Below are positions 59,110-64,000 of a DNA stretch of 64,000 bases, piece by piece. The stretch is taken from positions 1-64,000 of the IMG/VR virus record IMGVR_UViG_3300020083_000006. One strand, written 5' to 3'. The stretch comes from a virus. How positions within the stretch are numbered: position 1 is the first letter of the stretch; the number at the start of each line of letters is the position of its first letter. Under the pieces are notes generated by a model, which saw nothing but the letters and a program-made list of their open reading frames with translations, was not told the DNA's origin and made no database searches. A program made the translations under genes and the position numbers.

Positions 59110-59947
59110 AATTTTCCCCCTCTTCTGTTTCTTCGGCCTCGTCCTCTACACGAGGGTTTAGCCGTTCTGTCACAGCCTTGTCAATAGCAAATAACTGAGC
59201 TACGTAGTTTCTACTGTAGAACTTGTAGCCTTTTATCTTTACGTCATTTTCGTCGAGATAGTTGAATATTTCACAAATATCCTTTGAATTTGCTATGTTA
59301 GACGCTTTGAGCAACCTTCCTGTGCCAGAGTGATAGGCATTAATGGCTAGAGTCCAGTCGCCTAGCATTTCATAGTTAAACTTAAGGAGCTTGATGGCTA
59401 CGTCGGTGGCTACCCTATTGTCTCTGAGCCTGACTCTCTTCTTAACTCCAAATAGCCTCCCTGTTGCCGGCATGATTTGCCACATGCCTACCGCCCCGAC
59501 TGGACTCGTGGCTTTATGTGAGTACGAAGACTCTACGAATGGCAAGAAGGCTATTTGATGGGGCATCCCCTGTTGTTCTAGTCTTTCGGCAATCTTGGGG
59601 TAATGTTCGTGCATTCTCTCGAAGCCCTTCTCGAAAAACCCCCTTGCTCCTGTCTTGACGGCGATGTTCTTTTTTTCTTTAGGTATTAGTTTTGCATATT
59701 TGTTAAATAACTGCTTCTTATATCTTTTGACCGCCTTCTTGCTTCCCTTTGGTCTAGGGTAGACGTTGTAGACTTCCATCGTCTTTTGGTTATAGACGAT
59801 AATATCGTGGCGCGTGTACTTAGTATAAACGTCATACCAAAAGTCAATATTTGACTGCAGACATTCTGGCGGAGTCAGCTCTACTCGCTCTTGTGCAAAA
59901 GCACTCAGAGATAGAACTGATGCTGCCAAAGCAATATACTTTAGCAT
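59066..59947 (-). CDS. MltD-like soluble lytic transglycosylase with signal peptide
   Basis: The 293-aa product starts with a Sec signal (MLKYIALAASVLSLSAFA, cleavage after AFA) and has the SLT catalytic domain: FLPFVESSYSHKATSP (catalytic Glu139), GAVGMWQIMPATGRLFG (154-170) and AINAYHSGTGRLLKA (201-215). Such enzymes cut the MurNAc-GlcNAc bond of peptidoglycan. Without LysM repeats it may serve cell-wall opening at lysis or during assembly. Acidic C-terminal tail (EDEAEETEEGENYGSEE). It starts right at the stop of the small membrane protein (TAATG), suggesting a lysis cassette. Confidence 0.85.
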   Translation of the reverse strand: MLKYIALAASVLSLSAFAQERVELTPPECLQSNIDFWYDVYTKYTRHDIIVYNQKTMEVYNVYPRPKGSKKAVKRYKKQLFNKYAKLIPKEKKNIAVKTGARGFFEKGFERMHEHYPKIAERLEQQGMPHQIAFLPFVESSYSHKATSPVGAVGMWQIMPATGRLFGVKKRVRLRDNRVATDVAIKLLKFNYEMLGDWTLAINAYHSGTGRLLKASNIANSKDICEIFNYLDENDVKIKGYKFYSRNYVAQLFAIDKAVTERLNPRVEDEAEETEEGENYGSEEVTIQIPEEY

Positions 59948-60168
59948 TATTTAGATTTCCGTTCTGAAAGTGGAGTACGCTTGGATGGCTCTGCGGTCAT
60001 TGTGCCTTTAGAGCACTTGCCTGTCGAGACAGATTGCTCTTGTTTGGGATTAGAGCGAGTCGGAGCCGCCACACAATATTGTGTGTTCTTGTTGTCTACT
60101 TCGGGCGTCTTGTGTGAAATTCCAACAAAAAGAGCCAAAAGTCCTGCTGCAAAAAGCCCTTCAATCAT
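59947..60168 (-). CDS. small signal-anchored protein, 73 aa (spanin/lysis candidate)
   Basis: Begins MIEGLFAAGLLALFVGISHK, an N-terminal membrane anchor or signal, then a hydrophilic Ser/Thr/Pro/Lys-rich tail with two cysteines. It is the first gene after a good promoter and its stop overlaps the transglycosylase start. A role in lysis (pinholin, spanin or release protein) is possible from context only. Confidence 0.55.
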   Translation of the reverse strand: MIEGLFAAGLLALFVGISHKTPEVDNKNTQYCVAAPTRSNPKQEQSVSTGKCSKGTMTAEPSKRTPLSERKSK

Positions 60169-60191
60169 AATACAATTACCTCCTAAATAAA

Positions 60192-60220
60192 CTTATAGTT
60201 GATTTGATTGAATAAGTCAA
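60192..60220 (-). promoter_or_regulatory. sigma70-like promoter for the lysis/dUTPase operon
   Basis: Minus-strand TTGACT, 17 nt, TATAAG, about 24 nt before the ATG. Strong match and in an intergenic gap. Confidence 0.7.
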
Positions 60221-60233
60221 TTGTTTTTAATGC

Positions 60234-60512
60234 TTATTCGTCTAACTCGTTGATTTCATTTAGTCTTTGTTTAATCTTACTAGAAACATGAGTATTAGGC
60301 AGCTTTTCGCCGTTTAGTAGCTTTCTAAGGCAATAGTTGAAGTGGATGTCTGAAAAGATATTAGACATGTTGTTGGACTGGTAATTGGGGTAGAAGTCTT
60401 CTGCAATGGCAGCTACCTGTTCTGTTGTGTAGCCAGAGAACACTCCGGCTGTCTCTTGAATAGTAGTTACAGGTTGGTTGCCAATAGTTTCTGTTATGTA
60501 AGTGAAACGCAT
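60234..60512 (-). CDS. unknown 92-aa protein
   Basis: The ATG giving MRFTYITETIGNQPVTTIQE follows TAAGGAGATGACT and is preferred to an ATG 21 nt upstream. Beta-rich first half, helical second half (FNYCLRKLLNGEKLP) and acidic end. Ends the unit of small genes starting at 61148. Family not recognised. Confidence 0.65.
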   Translation of the reverse strand: MRFTYITETIGNQPVTTIQETAGVFSGYTTEQVAAIAEDFYPNYQSNNMSNIFSDIHFNYCLRKLLNGEKLPNTHVSSKIKQRLNEINELDE

Positions 60513-60522
60513 AGTCATCTCC

Positions 60523-60657
60523 TTAAGCTGCAATCATTAAAACAATCAATGGAATGGCAATCCATAATGGGGCATAAACGGCTAGCGCTACTATAGCAGC
60601 TAACTGAATAATAACGTGAATAGCAATAGCTGTAGCAACTGTAATGTTGGGCTTCAT
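60523..60657 (-). CDS. 44-aa membrane micro-protein
   Basis: An ATG after AGGAGGAAGTGGC opens MKPNITVATAIAIHVIIQLA, continuing AIVALAVYAPLWIAIPLIVL, so nearly the whole protein is hydrophobic (one long or two short membrane helices). It overlaps the stop of the upstream gene by 4 nt. Strong ribosome site and composition argue for a real gene. It could be a holin-like or membrane-effector protein. Confidence 0.65.
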   Translation of the reverse strand: MKPNITVATAIAIHVIIQLAAIVALAVYAPLWIAIPLIVLMIAA

Positions 60658-61148
60658 GCCACTTCCTCCTCTGAATTAATGAGTTTCCTAAGATGGTCAA
60701 GGGCTGTTTGGACTGCTTTAATCTTTCCTTTAAGAGACTTAAGCTTGCTAATGCGCAGACGCTTGCCTGCGCAGTGTTCCCAAATAGGGTAGTCAATTCT
60801 CTTTCTGTTGGCAATCTGCTCTCTGTAAGGACGGAGCAGCTCAGCGTATTCGTTGATGAGAGCCTGAAGCTCTTTAGTCTGCAGGTGCTCTAGATGAGCT
60901 TTCTTCTCAGCCTTGCTGCGCTCTTCGGCAGCCTTGACCTGAGCCTGAATGCTTTCAAGCTCTGTGTAGCTTTGAATGCACTCAGAGCCAAGTTGAACAG
61001 TGTGGCCTGAGCAAGCTACCGTGTAGACGTTCTTGATGCGGGTGCCGCAAGCACATGATGATTCACCCTTAGAAATGTCCACAAGGGTGTAATCACCCAC
61101 TGGATGCTCAAAAGCTGCTGCCAATCTTTGTGCCCAGTTGTTTCTCAT
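60654..61148 (-). CDS. zinc-ribbon plus coiled-coil protein (164 aa)
   Basis: The first 60 residues contain a probable zinc module (SSCACGTRIKNVYTVACSGH, then SEC), and residues 65-150 are a Lys/Glu-rich helix pair (QVKAAEERSKAEKKAHLEHL) ending in an acidic tail. The ATG has GGGGGTG upstream and lies 21 nt after FliA-like promoter 5. A DNA/RNA-binding or host-factor-binding role is inferred from the domain mix only. Confidence 0.65.
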   Translation of the reverse strand: MRNNWAQRLAAAFEHPVGDYTLVDISKGESSCACGTRIKNVYTVACSGHTVQLGSECIQSYTELESIQAQVKAAEERSKAEKKAHLEHLQTKELQALINEYAELLRPYREQIANRKRIDYPIWEHCAGKRLRISKLKSLKGKIKAVQTALDHLRKLINSEEEVA

Positions 61149-61169
61149 GGTTCACCCCCATTATTATTC

Positions 61170-61196
61170 TTATCGGAGGTCTTTTAAAAACCTTTA
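61170..61196 (-). promoter_or_regulatory. sigma28 (FliA)-like promoter 5
   Basis: Minus-strand TAAAGGTT, 11 nt, TCCGATAA, 21 nt before the ATG of the zinc-ribbon gene. It differs from consensus at two of 16 positions. Confidence 0.7.
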
Positions 61197-61203
61197 GCGT
61201 TTT

Positions 61204-61506
61204 TTAAAGAATCTTCCCCGGAGCTGTTGTTGCTCCAGTCCCCGGTCCTACTGTTGTCTGGGCAGCGGGGCTACCTGCCGTTGGTATTCCAGGATTAACA
61301 ACGATTGATATTCCCGGAGCCACTTCAGCGTCTTGCTGTAACGCACTAACTATGTCCGTTGCTATGTGAGATATAGCCTCGGCCATTTTTGTCCACATTT
61401 CTTGACCTTTAGGGTTATCTTTAGCTTCTTTAGCAAACTGGTCTTTAAGATTTTTTTCAATGGTTTCTTTGAGCTTACTCTTAAGCTTTTCGGCTACAAG
61501 TGGCAT
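61204..61506 (-). CDS. unknown 100-aa protein with Gly/Thr/Pro-rich end
   Basis: Begins MPLVAEKLKSKLKETIEKNL, with a helical first half, then the pattern DAEVAPGISIVVNPGIPTAG, then repeats of small residues ending GATTAPGKIL. Similar short proteins with a PGK-type tail occur near structural genes in several myophages. Position upstream of the sigma28 promoter suggests it ends the unit that starts with the small basic protein. Function unknown. Confidence 0.6.
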   Translation of the reverse strand: MPLVAEKLKSKLKETIEKNLKDQFAKEAKDNPKGQEMWTKMAEAISHIATDIVSALQQDAEVAPGISIVVNPGIPTAGSPAAQTTVGPGTGATTAPGKIL

Positions 61507-61508
61507 GT

Positions 61509-61778
61509 TTAGTATCCTTCACTGTCATCATGGTTATAAGACGTATAAGTATATGTATTTTTTGAAGTTTCTTTTTTTCTATTAGGGCAATCTTTGGGAA
61601 AATGAGTTTTAGCGCAGAGCTTGCACCCTAAGTTAAGCGGATTTTCCTTTTTTGATAACTTGGCATAATAATCAACCATCAGCCAAGTCGTGTCTTGGGG
61701 TTTTTCTTGTTCTTCCAAAAGTTTACGCAATTCTTCCTTTTCTTTGTCTGTCAGTCTACCCTTCATCTTTATCCCCAT
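61509..61778 (-). CDS. zinc-knuckle protein (89 aa)
   Basis: Begins MGIKMKGRLTDKEKEELRKL with a Lys/Glu-rich helix, then a single knuckle CKLCAKTHFPKDC (CX2CX3HX4C, one residue shorter than the CCHC knuckle of retroviral nucleocapsid and RNA-binding proteins). The C-terminal tail is Tyr/Thr/Asp-rich. The ATG lies inside the end of the upstream 44-aa gene. RNA or single-stranded DNA binding is inferred. Confidence 0.6.
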   Translation of the reverse strand: MGIKMKGRLTDKEKEELRKLLEEQEKPQDTTWLMVDYYAKLSKKENPLNLGCKLCAKTHFPKDCPNRKKETSKNTYTYTSYNHDDSEGY

Positions 61779-61890
61779 CTTTCCCCCTAAGACGTTTCAT
61801 TATCATTTTGATGAATCTTTTTTTGTGTGCCTTTTGGGGTATTTTTTTTAACTTAAGAAGAGCTTTCTTGATTCTATCTTCTATAACCAT
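61756..61890 (-). CDS. 44-aa basic protein
   Basis: An ATG after GGAGGAGTCT opens MVIEDRIKKALLKLKKIPQK, continuing AHKKRFIKMIMKRLRGKDGD, so the protein is strongly basic and helical. Overlaps the zinc-knuckle gene start by 23 nt. Divergent from the ClpX-like gene. It could bind nucleic acid or membranes. Confidence 0.6.
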   Translation of the reverse strand: MVIEDRIKKALLKLKKIPQKAHKKRFIKMIMKRLRGKDGDKDEG

Positions 61891-61950
61891 AGACTCCTCC
61901 ACCCGTTTATAGTAAAACATCAAAGTCACTGACGCAAGGAAAAATTAAAA

Positions 61951-62865
61951 GTGTTCACTCCTAAAGATGTCAAAAACTACCTAGATACCTATGTTATCGG
62001 CCAAGACAAAGCCAAAAAAGCTTTAGCCGTTGCTGCCTACAATCACTACAAAAGGGCTTATTATGGAGCAAAAATTAAAAAATCTAACATACTTATGATT
62101 GGGCCTAGCGGAAGTGGAAAAACCTACACCGTTCAAAAACTTGCAGAATTTTTAAGTGCAAAATTTATGACGGTTGACGCAACTCAGTTTACAAGTGCTG
62201 GCTATGTTGGCAAAGACGTTACGGAAATTATTAGCGAATTATGTGCAATGTGCGAATTTAATGATGATATTGCATCAAAAGCAATTGTTTATATTGATGA
62301 AATTGACAAAATTAAACGCAAATCTAGTAATGACGGCTCTCCTGATATTAATGGAATTGGCGTCCAACAAAGCTTATTAAAGTTATTAGAAGGAAGCGAA
62401 ATAGGGTACGAAATCAACCACACTCCGAGAAAGCTGCACACAAAAGATATATTATTTATTTGCTCTGGGGCTTTTGTTGGATTGGAGGAACACAAAACGG
62501 ATTCTTTAATCAAATACGGAATGATTCCTGAATTTCTAGGAAGATTTAGTATTGTAGCCTCTTTGGAAGCTTTAAAGGCTGAAGACTTAAAGTCAATTTT
62601 AACAAACTCCAAAGAAAGCGTATTAACATCATATGACGAATGGTTTAAAGGCGAAAATATAGAACTGATTGTCGAAGAAAGCGCAATAAACGAAATTATA
62701 CAAAATGCTTTGACTAAGGGGCTCGGCGCACGGGGATTGCAAAATGTTCTTGACGATGTATTTCTAATAGCGCAATTTGATGCACCGAGCATGCATCCAA
62801 AACCGAAACAGCTTGTTTTAAATAGCTGGTGCGTTAAAACGGGGACTCCTGAATGGAGATTTTAA
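61951..62865 (+). CDS. ClpX-like AAA+ unfoldase lacking the zinc domain and IGF loop
   Basis: The 304-aa protein starts at a GTG with AAGGA upstream and begins directly with the ClpX core (YVIGQDKAKKALAVAAYNHY). Motifs: Walker A GPSGSGKT (51-58), pore loop GYVG (85-88), Walker B VYIDEIDKI (113-121), sensor 1 FICSGAFVGLEE (169-180), arginine finger EFLGRF (Arg198), sensor 2 GARGLQN (259-265). E. coli ClpX has about 60 N-terminal zinc-domain residues and a loop of about 30 residues after GAFAGLD with the IGF tripeptide that docks ClpP; here only HKTDS separates the flanks. It probably remodels proteins without ClpP, for example phage or host complexes. Confidence 0.85.
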   Translation: MFTPKDVKNYLDTYVIGQDKAKKALAVAAYNHYKRAYYGAKIKKSNILMIGPSGSGKTYTVQKLAEFLSAKFMTVDATQFTSAGYVGKDVTEIISELCAMCEFNDDIASKAIVYIDEIDKIKRKSSNDGSPDINGIGVQQSLLKLLEGSEIGYEINHTPRKLHTKDILFICSGAFVGLEEHKTDSLIKYGMIPEFLGRFSIVASLEALKAEDLKSILTNSKESVLTSYDEWFKGENIELIVEESAINEIIQNALTKGLGARGLQNVLDDVFLIAQFDAPSMHPKPKQLVLNSWCVKTGTPEWRF

Positions 62866-62866
62866 T

Positions 62867-63235
62867 TTACCATTCAATTTTTTCTTTTGTCCAAAAAGAT
62901 TTACCAAATACCCGTACAGCAAAATAATACACATACACTAAGGGTTTATTTATAATTCTTGACGCAACTGAATGCGTTTTTAGCTTTCTGAGCATCATTT
63001 CTAAAAATAAATCATCGGCATCTTTTCTGACAATTTGCTTAGGAGCATATTCTGAATATAAAAAATCATGCATGTTAGCAGCTTCTGTTACACTAAATTT
63101 ATAAAATAAAGTGTCTCTGATGAATTTTCCTTTGCCTTGCGGACCAGCACCATTGATTACTTTTTTAGTAACATGTAGGGGGTATTTAATATAAAAGTCT
63201 GAGTATCTTTTAAACGCTAAATTTTTTTTATTCAT
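62867..63235 (-). CDS. phospholipase A2-like protein (122 aa)
   Basis: The arrangement NGAGPQGKGKF (28-38), then SVTEAANMHDFLYSEY with the His-Asp pair (56-57), then KDADDLFLEMM (71-81) matches the Ca-loop, HD and AD-x-x-F pattern of small bacterial/viral phospholipases A2, with Ala where cysteines usually pair. A C-terminal hydrophobic piece (KPLVYVYYFAVRVFGKSFW) could contact membranes. Found in virions, PLA2 domains breach membranes; here cellular action is also possible. Convergent with clpX with 1 nt between stops. Activity needs proof. Confidence 0.5.
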   Translation of the reverse strand: MNKKNLAFKRYSDFYIKYPLHVTKKVINGAGPQGKGKFIRDTLFYKFSVTEAANMHDFLYSEYAPKQIVRKDADDLFLEMMLRKLKTHSVASRIINKPLVYVYYFAVRVFGKSFWTKEKIEW

Positions 63236-63264
63236 GTCTATCTTCTCCTGCTTGTTTACATATA

Positions 63265-63525
63265 TTACATCTCGGAATGCAACTTATCTTCATTTTCTTT
63301 TAAAACATTATTGATAAACTGCCCAATCTTTTCAAGACTTGTAATTCTGAGCATAAACGGACCGACACAAGCCATTACGGAATAGGATTTTTTTTGAAAT
63401 TTAACTTTCCAGCGCTTTAAGTCTATACTAAAATTCACAACATACCCAAGGGCTCCTGCCGCAACGTCGACCCTAATGTCGTCTTTGGTTAATTCAAAAT
63501 TTATTTTAATTCCATTTTTTAGCAT
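63265..63525 (-). CDS. unknown 86-aa protein
   Basis: Begins MLKNGIKINFELTKDDIRVD and shows alternating strands (LGYVVNFSIDLKRWKVKFQK) and a final helix. It is next to the terminator of the abundant structural gene. No family recognised. Confidence 0.55.
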   Translation of the reverse strand: MLKNGIKINFELTKDDIRVDVAAGALGYVVNFSIDLKRWKVKFQKKSYSVMACVGPFMLRITSLEKIGQFINNVLKENEDKLHSEM

Positions 63526-63560
63526 GGTCTTGTTCTCTTTAAAACGTGGGTCATAAAAAA

Positions 63561-63578
63561 GCCACCCCTAAGGGTGGC
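63561..63578 (-). terminator. terminator after the abundant structural gene
   Basis: GCCACCC, loop CTAA, GGGTGGC is a 7-bp stem. On the minus strand it is followed by six T, and a second short T run on the other strand makes it partly bidirectional. Confidence 0.85.
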
Positions 63579-63602
63579 CTTTTCTTGAATCTAATCAGTA
63601 GA

Positions 63603-64000
63603 TTAGATACGGCGGCGTTGCTTGACGTTGTCAAGAAGAGCGAACGAACGTGGCTTATGAAGAACAACAGCCAAGTACGAGCTGAATACGCTCTCAAGAG
63701 CCAAACCTTGACGACCAAGGTCAGACTTATTGAGGAGGTTTCCAAGAACAGCCAACTTAACGCGGTCTTCGCTTGAAGGCATGAAGAGTACGCTTTCATA
63801 GCCAGGCATTACTGCGCCGACATACTTGAATGCAGTTGCGCCAGAAGCAGCCTTAACTACTTTACCAACGAATCCTTCTGAACCAGCCTTACCAGCAGCT
63901 TCGCGAGGAGTCATGAAGACCATGAATGCTTCAGCGTCAGCCTGAGCAGCGATAGAGAGGTCAACGCCCTGACCATCAACAGTTACAGTCAATTCAGCGG
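63603..64000 (-). CDS. C-terminal part of an abundant structural protein (major capsid candidate)
   Basis: The frame is open to the window edge, so the start is not seen. The visible C terminus (VVKAASGATAFKYVGAVMPG, YESVLFMPSSEDRVKLAVLG, then HKPRSFALLDNVKQRRRI) has a beta-rich end, and codon choice is strongly biased toward a few preferred codons, as in the sheath gene. A strong terminator follows. By codon bias and terminator strength this is a high-copy virion protein, perhaps the major capsid protein; a decoration or other protein cannot be excluded. Confidence 0.55.
   Translation of the reverse strand, partial: AELTVTVDGQGVDLSIAAQADAEAFMVFMTPREAAGKAGSEGFVGKVVKAASGATAFKYVGAVMPGYESVLFMPSSEDRVKLAVLGNLLNKSDLGRQGLALESVFSSYLAVVLHKPRSFALLDNVKQRRRI

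Noticed and set aside
60515-60814. 99-aa minus-strand frame rich in Cys, Tyr and Ser
   Set aside because: It overlaps the zinc-ribbon gene and the 44-aa membrane gene in another frame and looks like a shadow of the latter.
1-64000. tRNA genes, CRISPR arrays, insertion sequences, integrase or attachment sites
   Set aside because: I saw no cloverleaf-like segments, regularly spaced repeats or transposase/integrase motifs; a dedicated tRNA scan was not possible here.

Overview
This window is part of the genome of a large contractile-tailed phage (myovirus-like) of a Gram-negative bacterium. Evidence for the phage: portal, large terminase, Mu F-type head protein, a probable prohead protease, tail sheath (939 aa), three tube-like proteins, tape measure (1013 aa), hub, spike, gp53/gp25-like wedge, baseplate J and a set of fibres and adhesins lie nearly gap-free, mostly on the minus strand. 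Evidence for a Gram-negative host: four lipoproteins with lipobox cysteines, a periplasmic MltD-like transglycosylase and strong AGGAGG-type ribosome sites. Standard stop codons are used, and no tRNA, integrase or CRISPR array was seen. The host species cannot be named from this sequence.

Layout. 1-7977 (minus): adhesion module with a glycine-rich adhesin, two C1q-like proteins and a 1611-aa modular fibre. 8085-8954 (plus): three small genes, the last AP2-like. 8985-10154 (minus): a small unknown protein and the prohead protease. 10239-13767 (plus): SF2 helicase, GT9 glycosyltransferase and four small genes. 13760-21833 (minus): GT2 glycosyltransferase, Mu F-like protein, small genes, a DUF5672-type glycosyltransferase, portal and neighbours. 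21869-31019 (minus): HNH protein, large terminase, a class II fructose-1,6-bisphosphatase (GlpX), a lipoprotein and small-gene region, and a Mom-like DNA-modification acyltransferase. 31032-57625 (minus): baseplate, tail and sheath. 57739-61890 (minus): dUTPase, lytic transglycosylase and small genes. 61951-62865 (plus): a ClpX-like ATPase. 62867-64000 (minus): a phospholipase A2-like protein, an unknown protein and the 3' end of an abundant structural gene.

Regulation. Two promoter classes can be read. Several sigma70-like boxes (TTGAnn, 17-18 nt, TAAAAT or TATAnn) precede structural operons, the helicase and the lysis/dUTPase operon. Five sites match the bacterial motility sigma factor (sigma28/FliA) consensus TAAAGTTT-N11-GCCGATAA with exact spacing, each 18-32 nt before a small gene. 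This suggests that a set of small, probably host-directed genes is read by the host flagellar sigma factor or by a phage factor with the same specificity. It is the strongest candidate here for an undescribed system.

Other points of note are a GlpX gene with intact metal ligands translationally coupled to the terminase, a ClpX that has lost both its zinc domain and its ClpP-docking IGF loop, a lipoprotein metalloprotease next to a paralogue that has lost the HExxH motif, a 2331-aa baseplate J protein, and a promoter built into a terminator between the sheath/tube genes and the rest of the tail operon.
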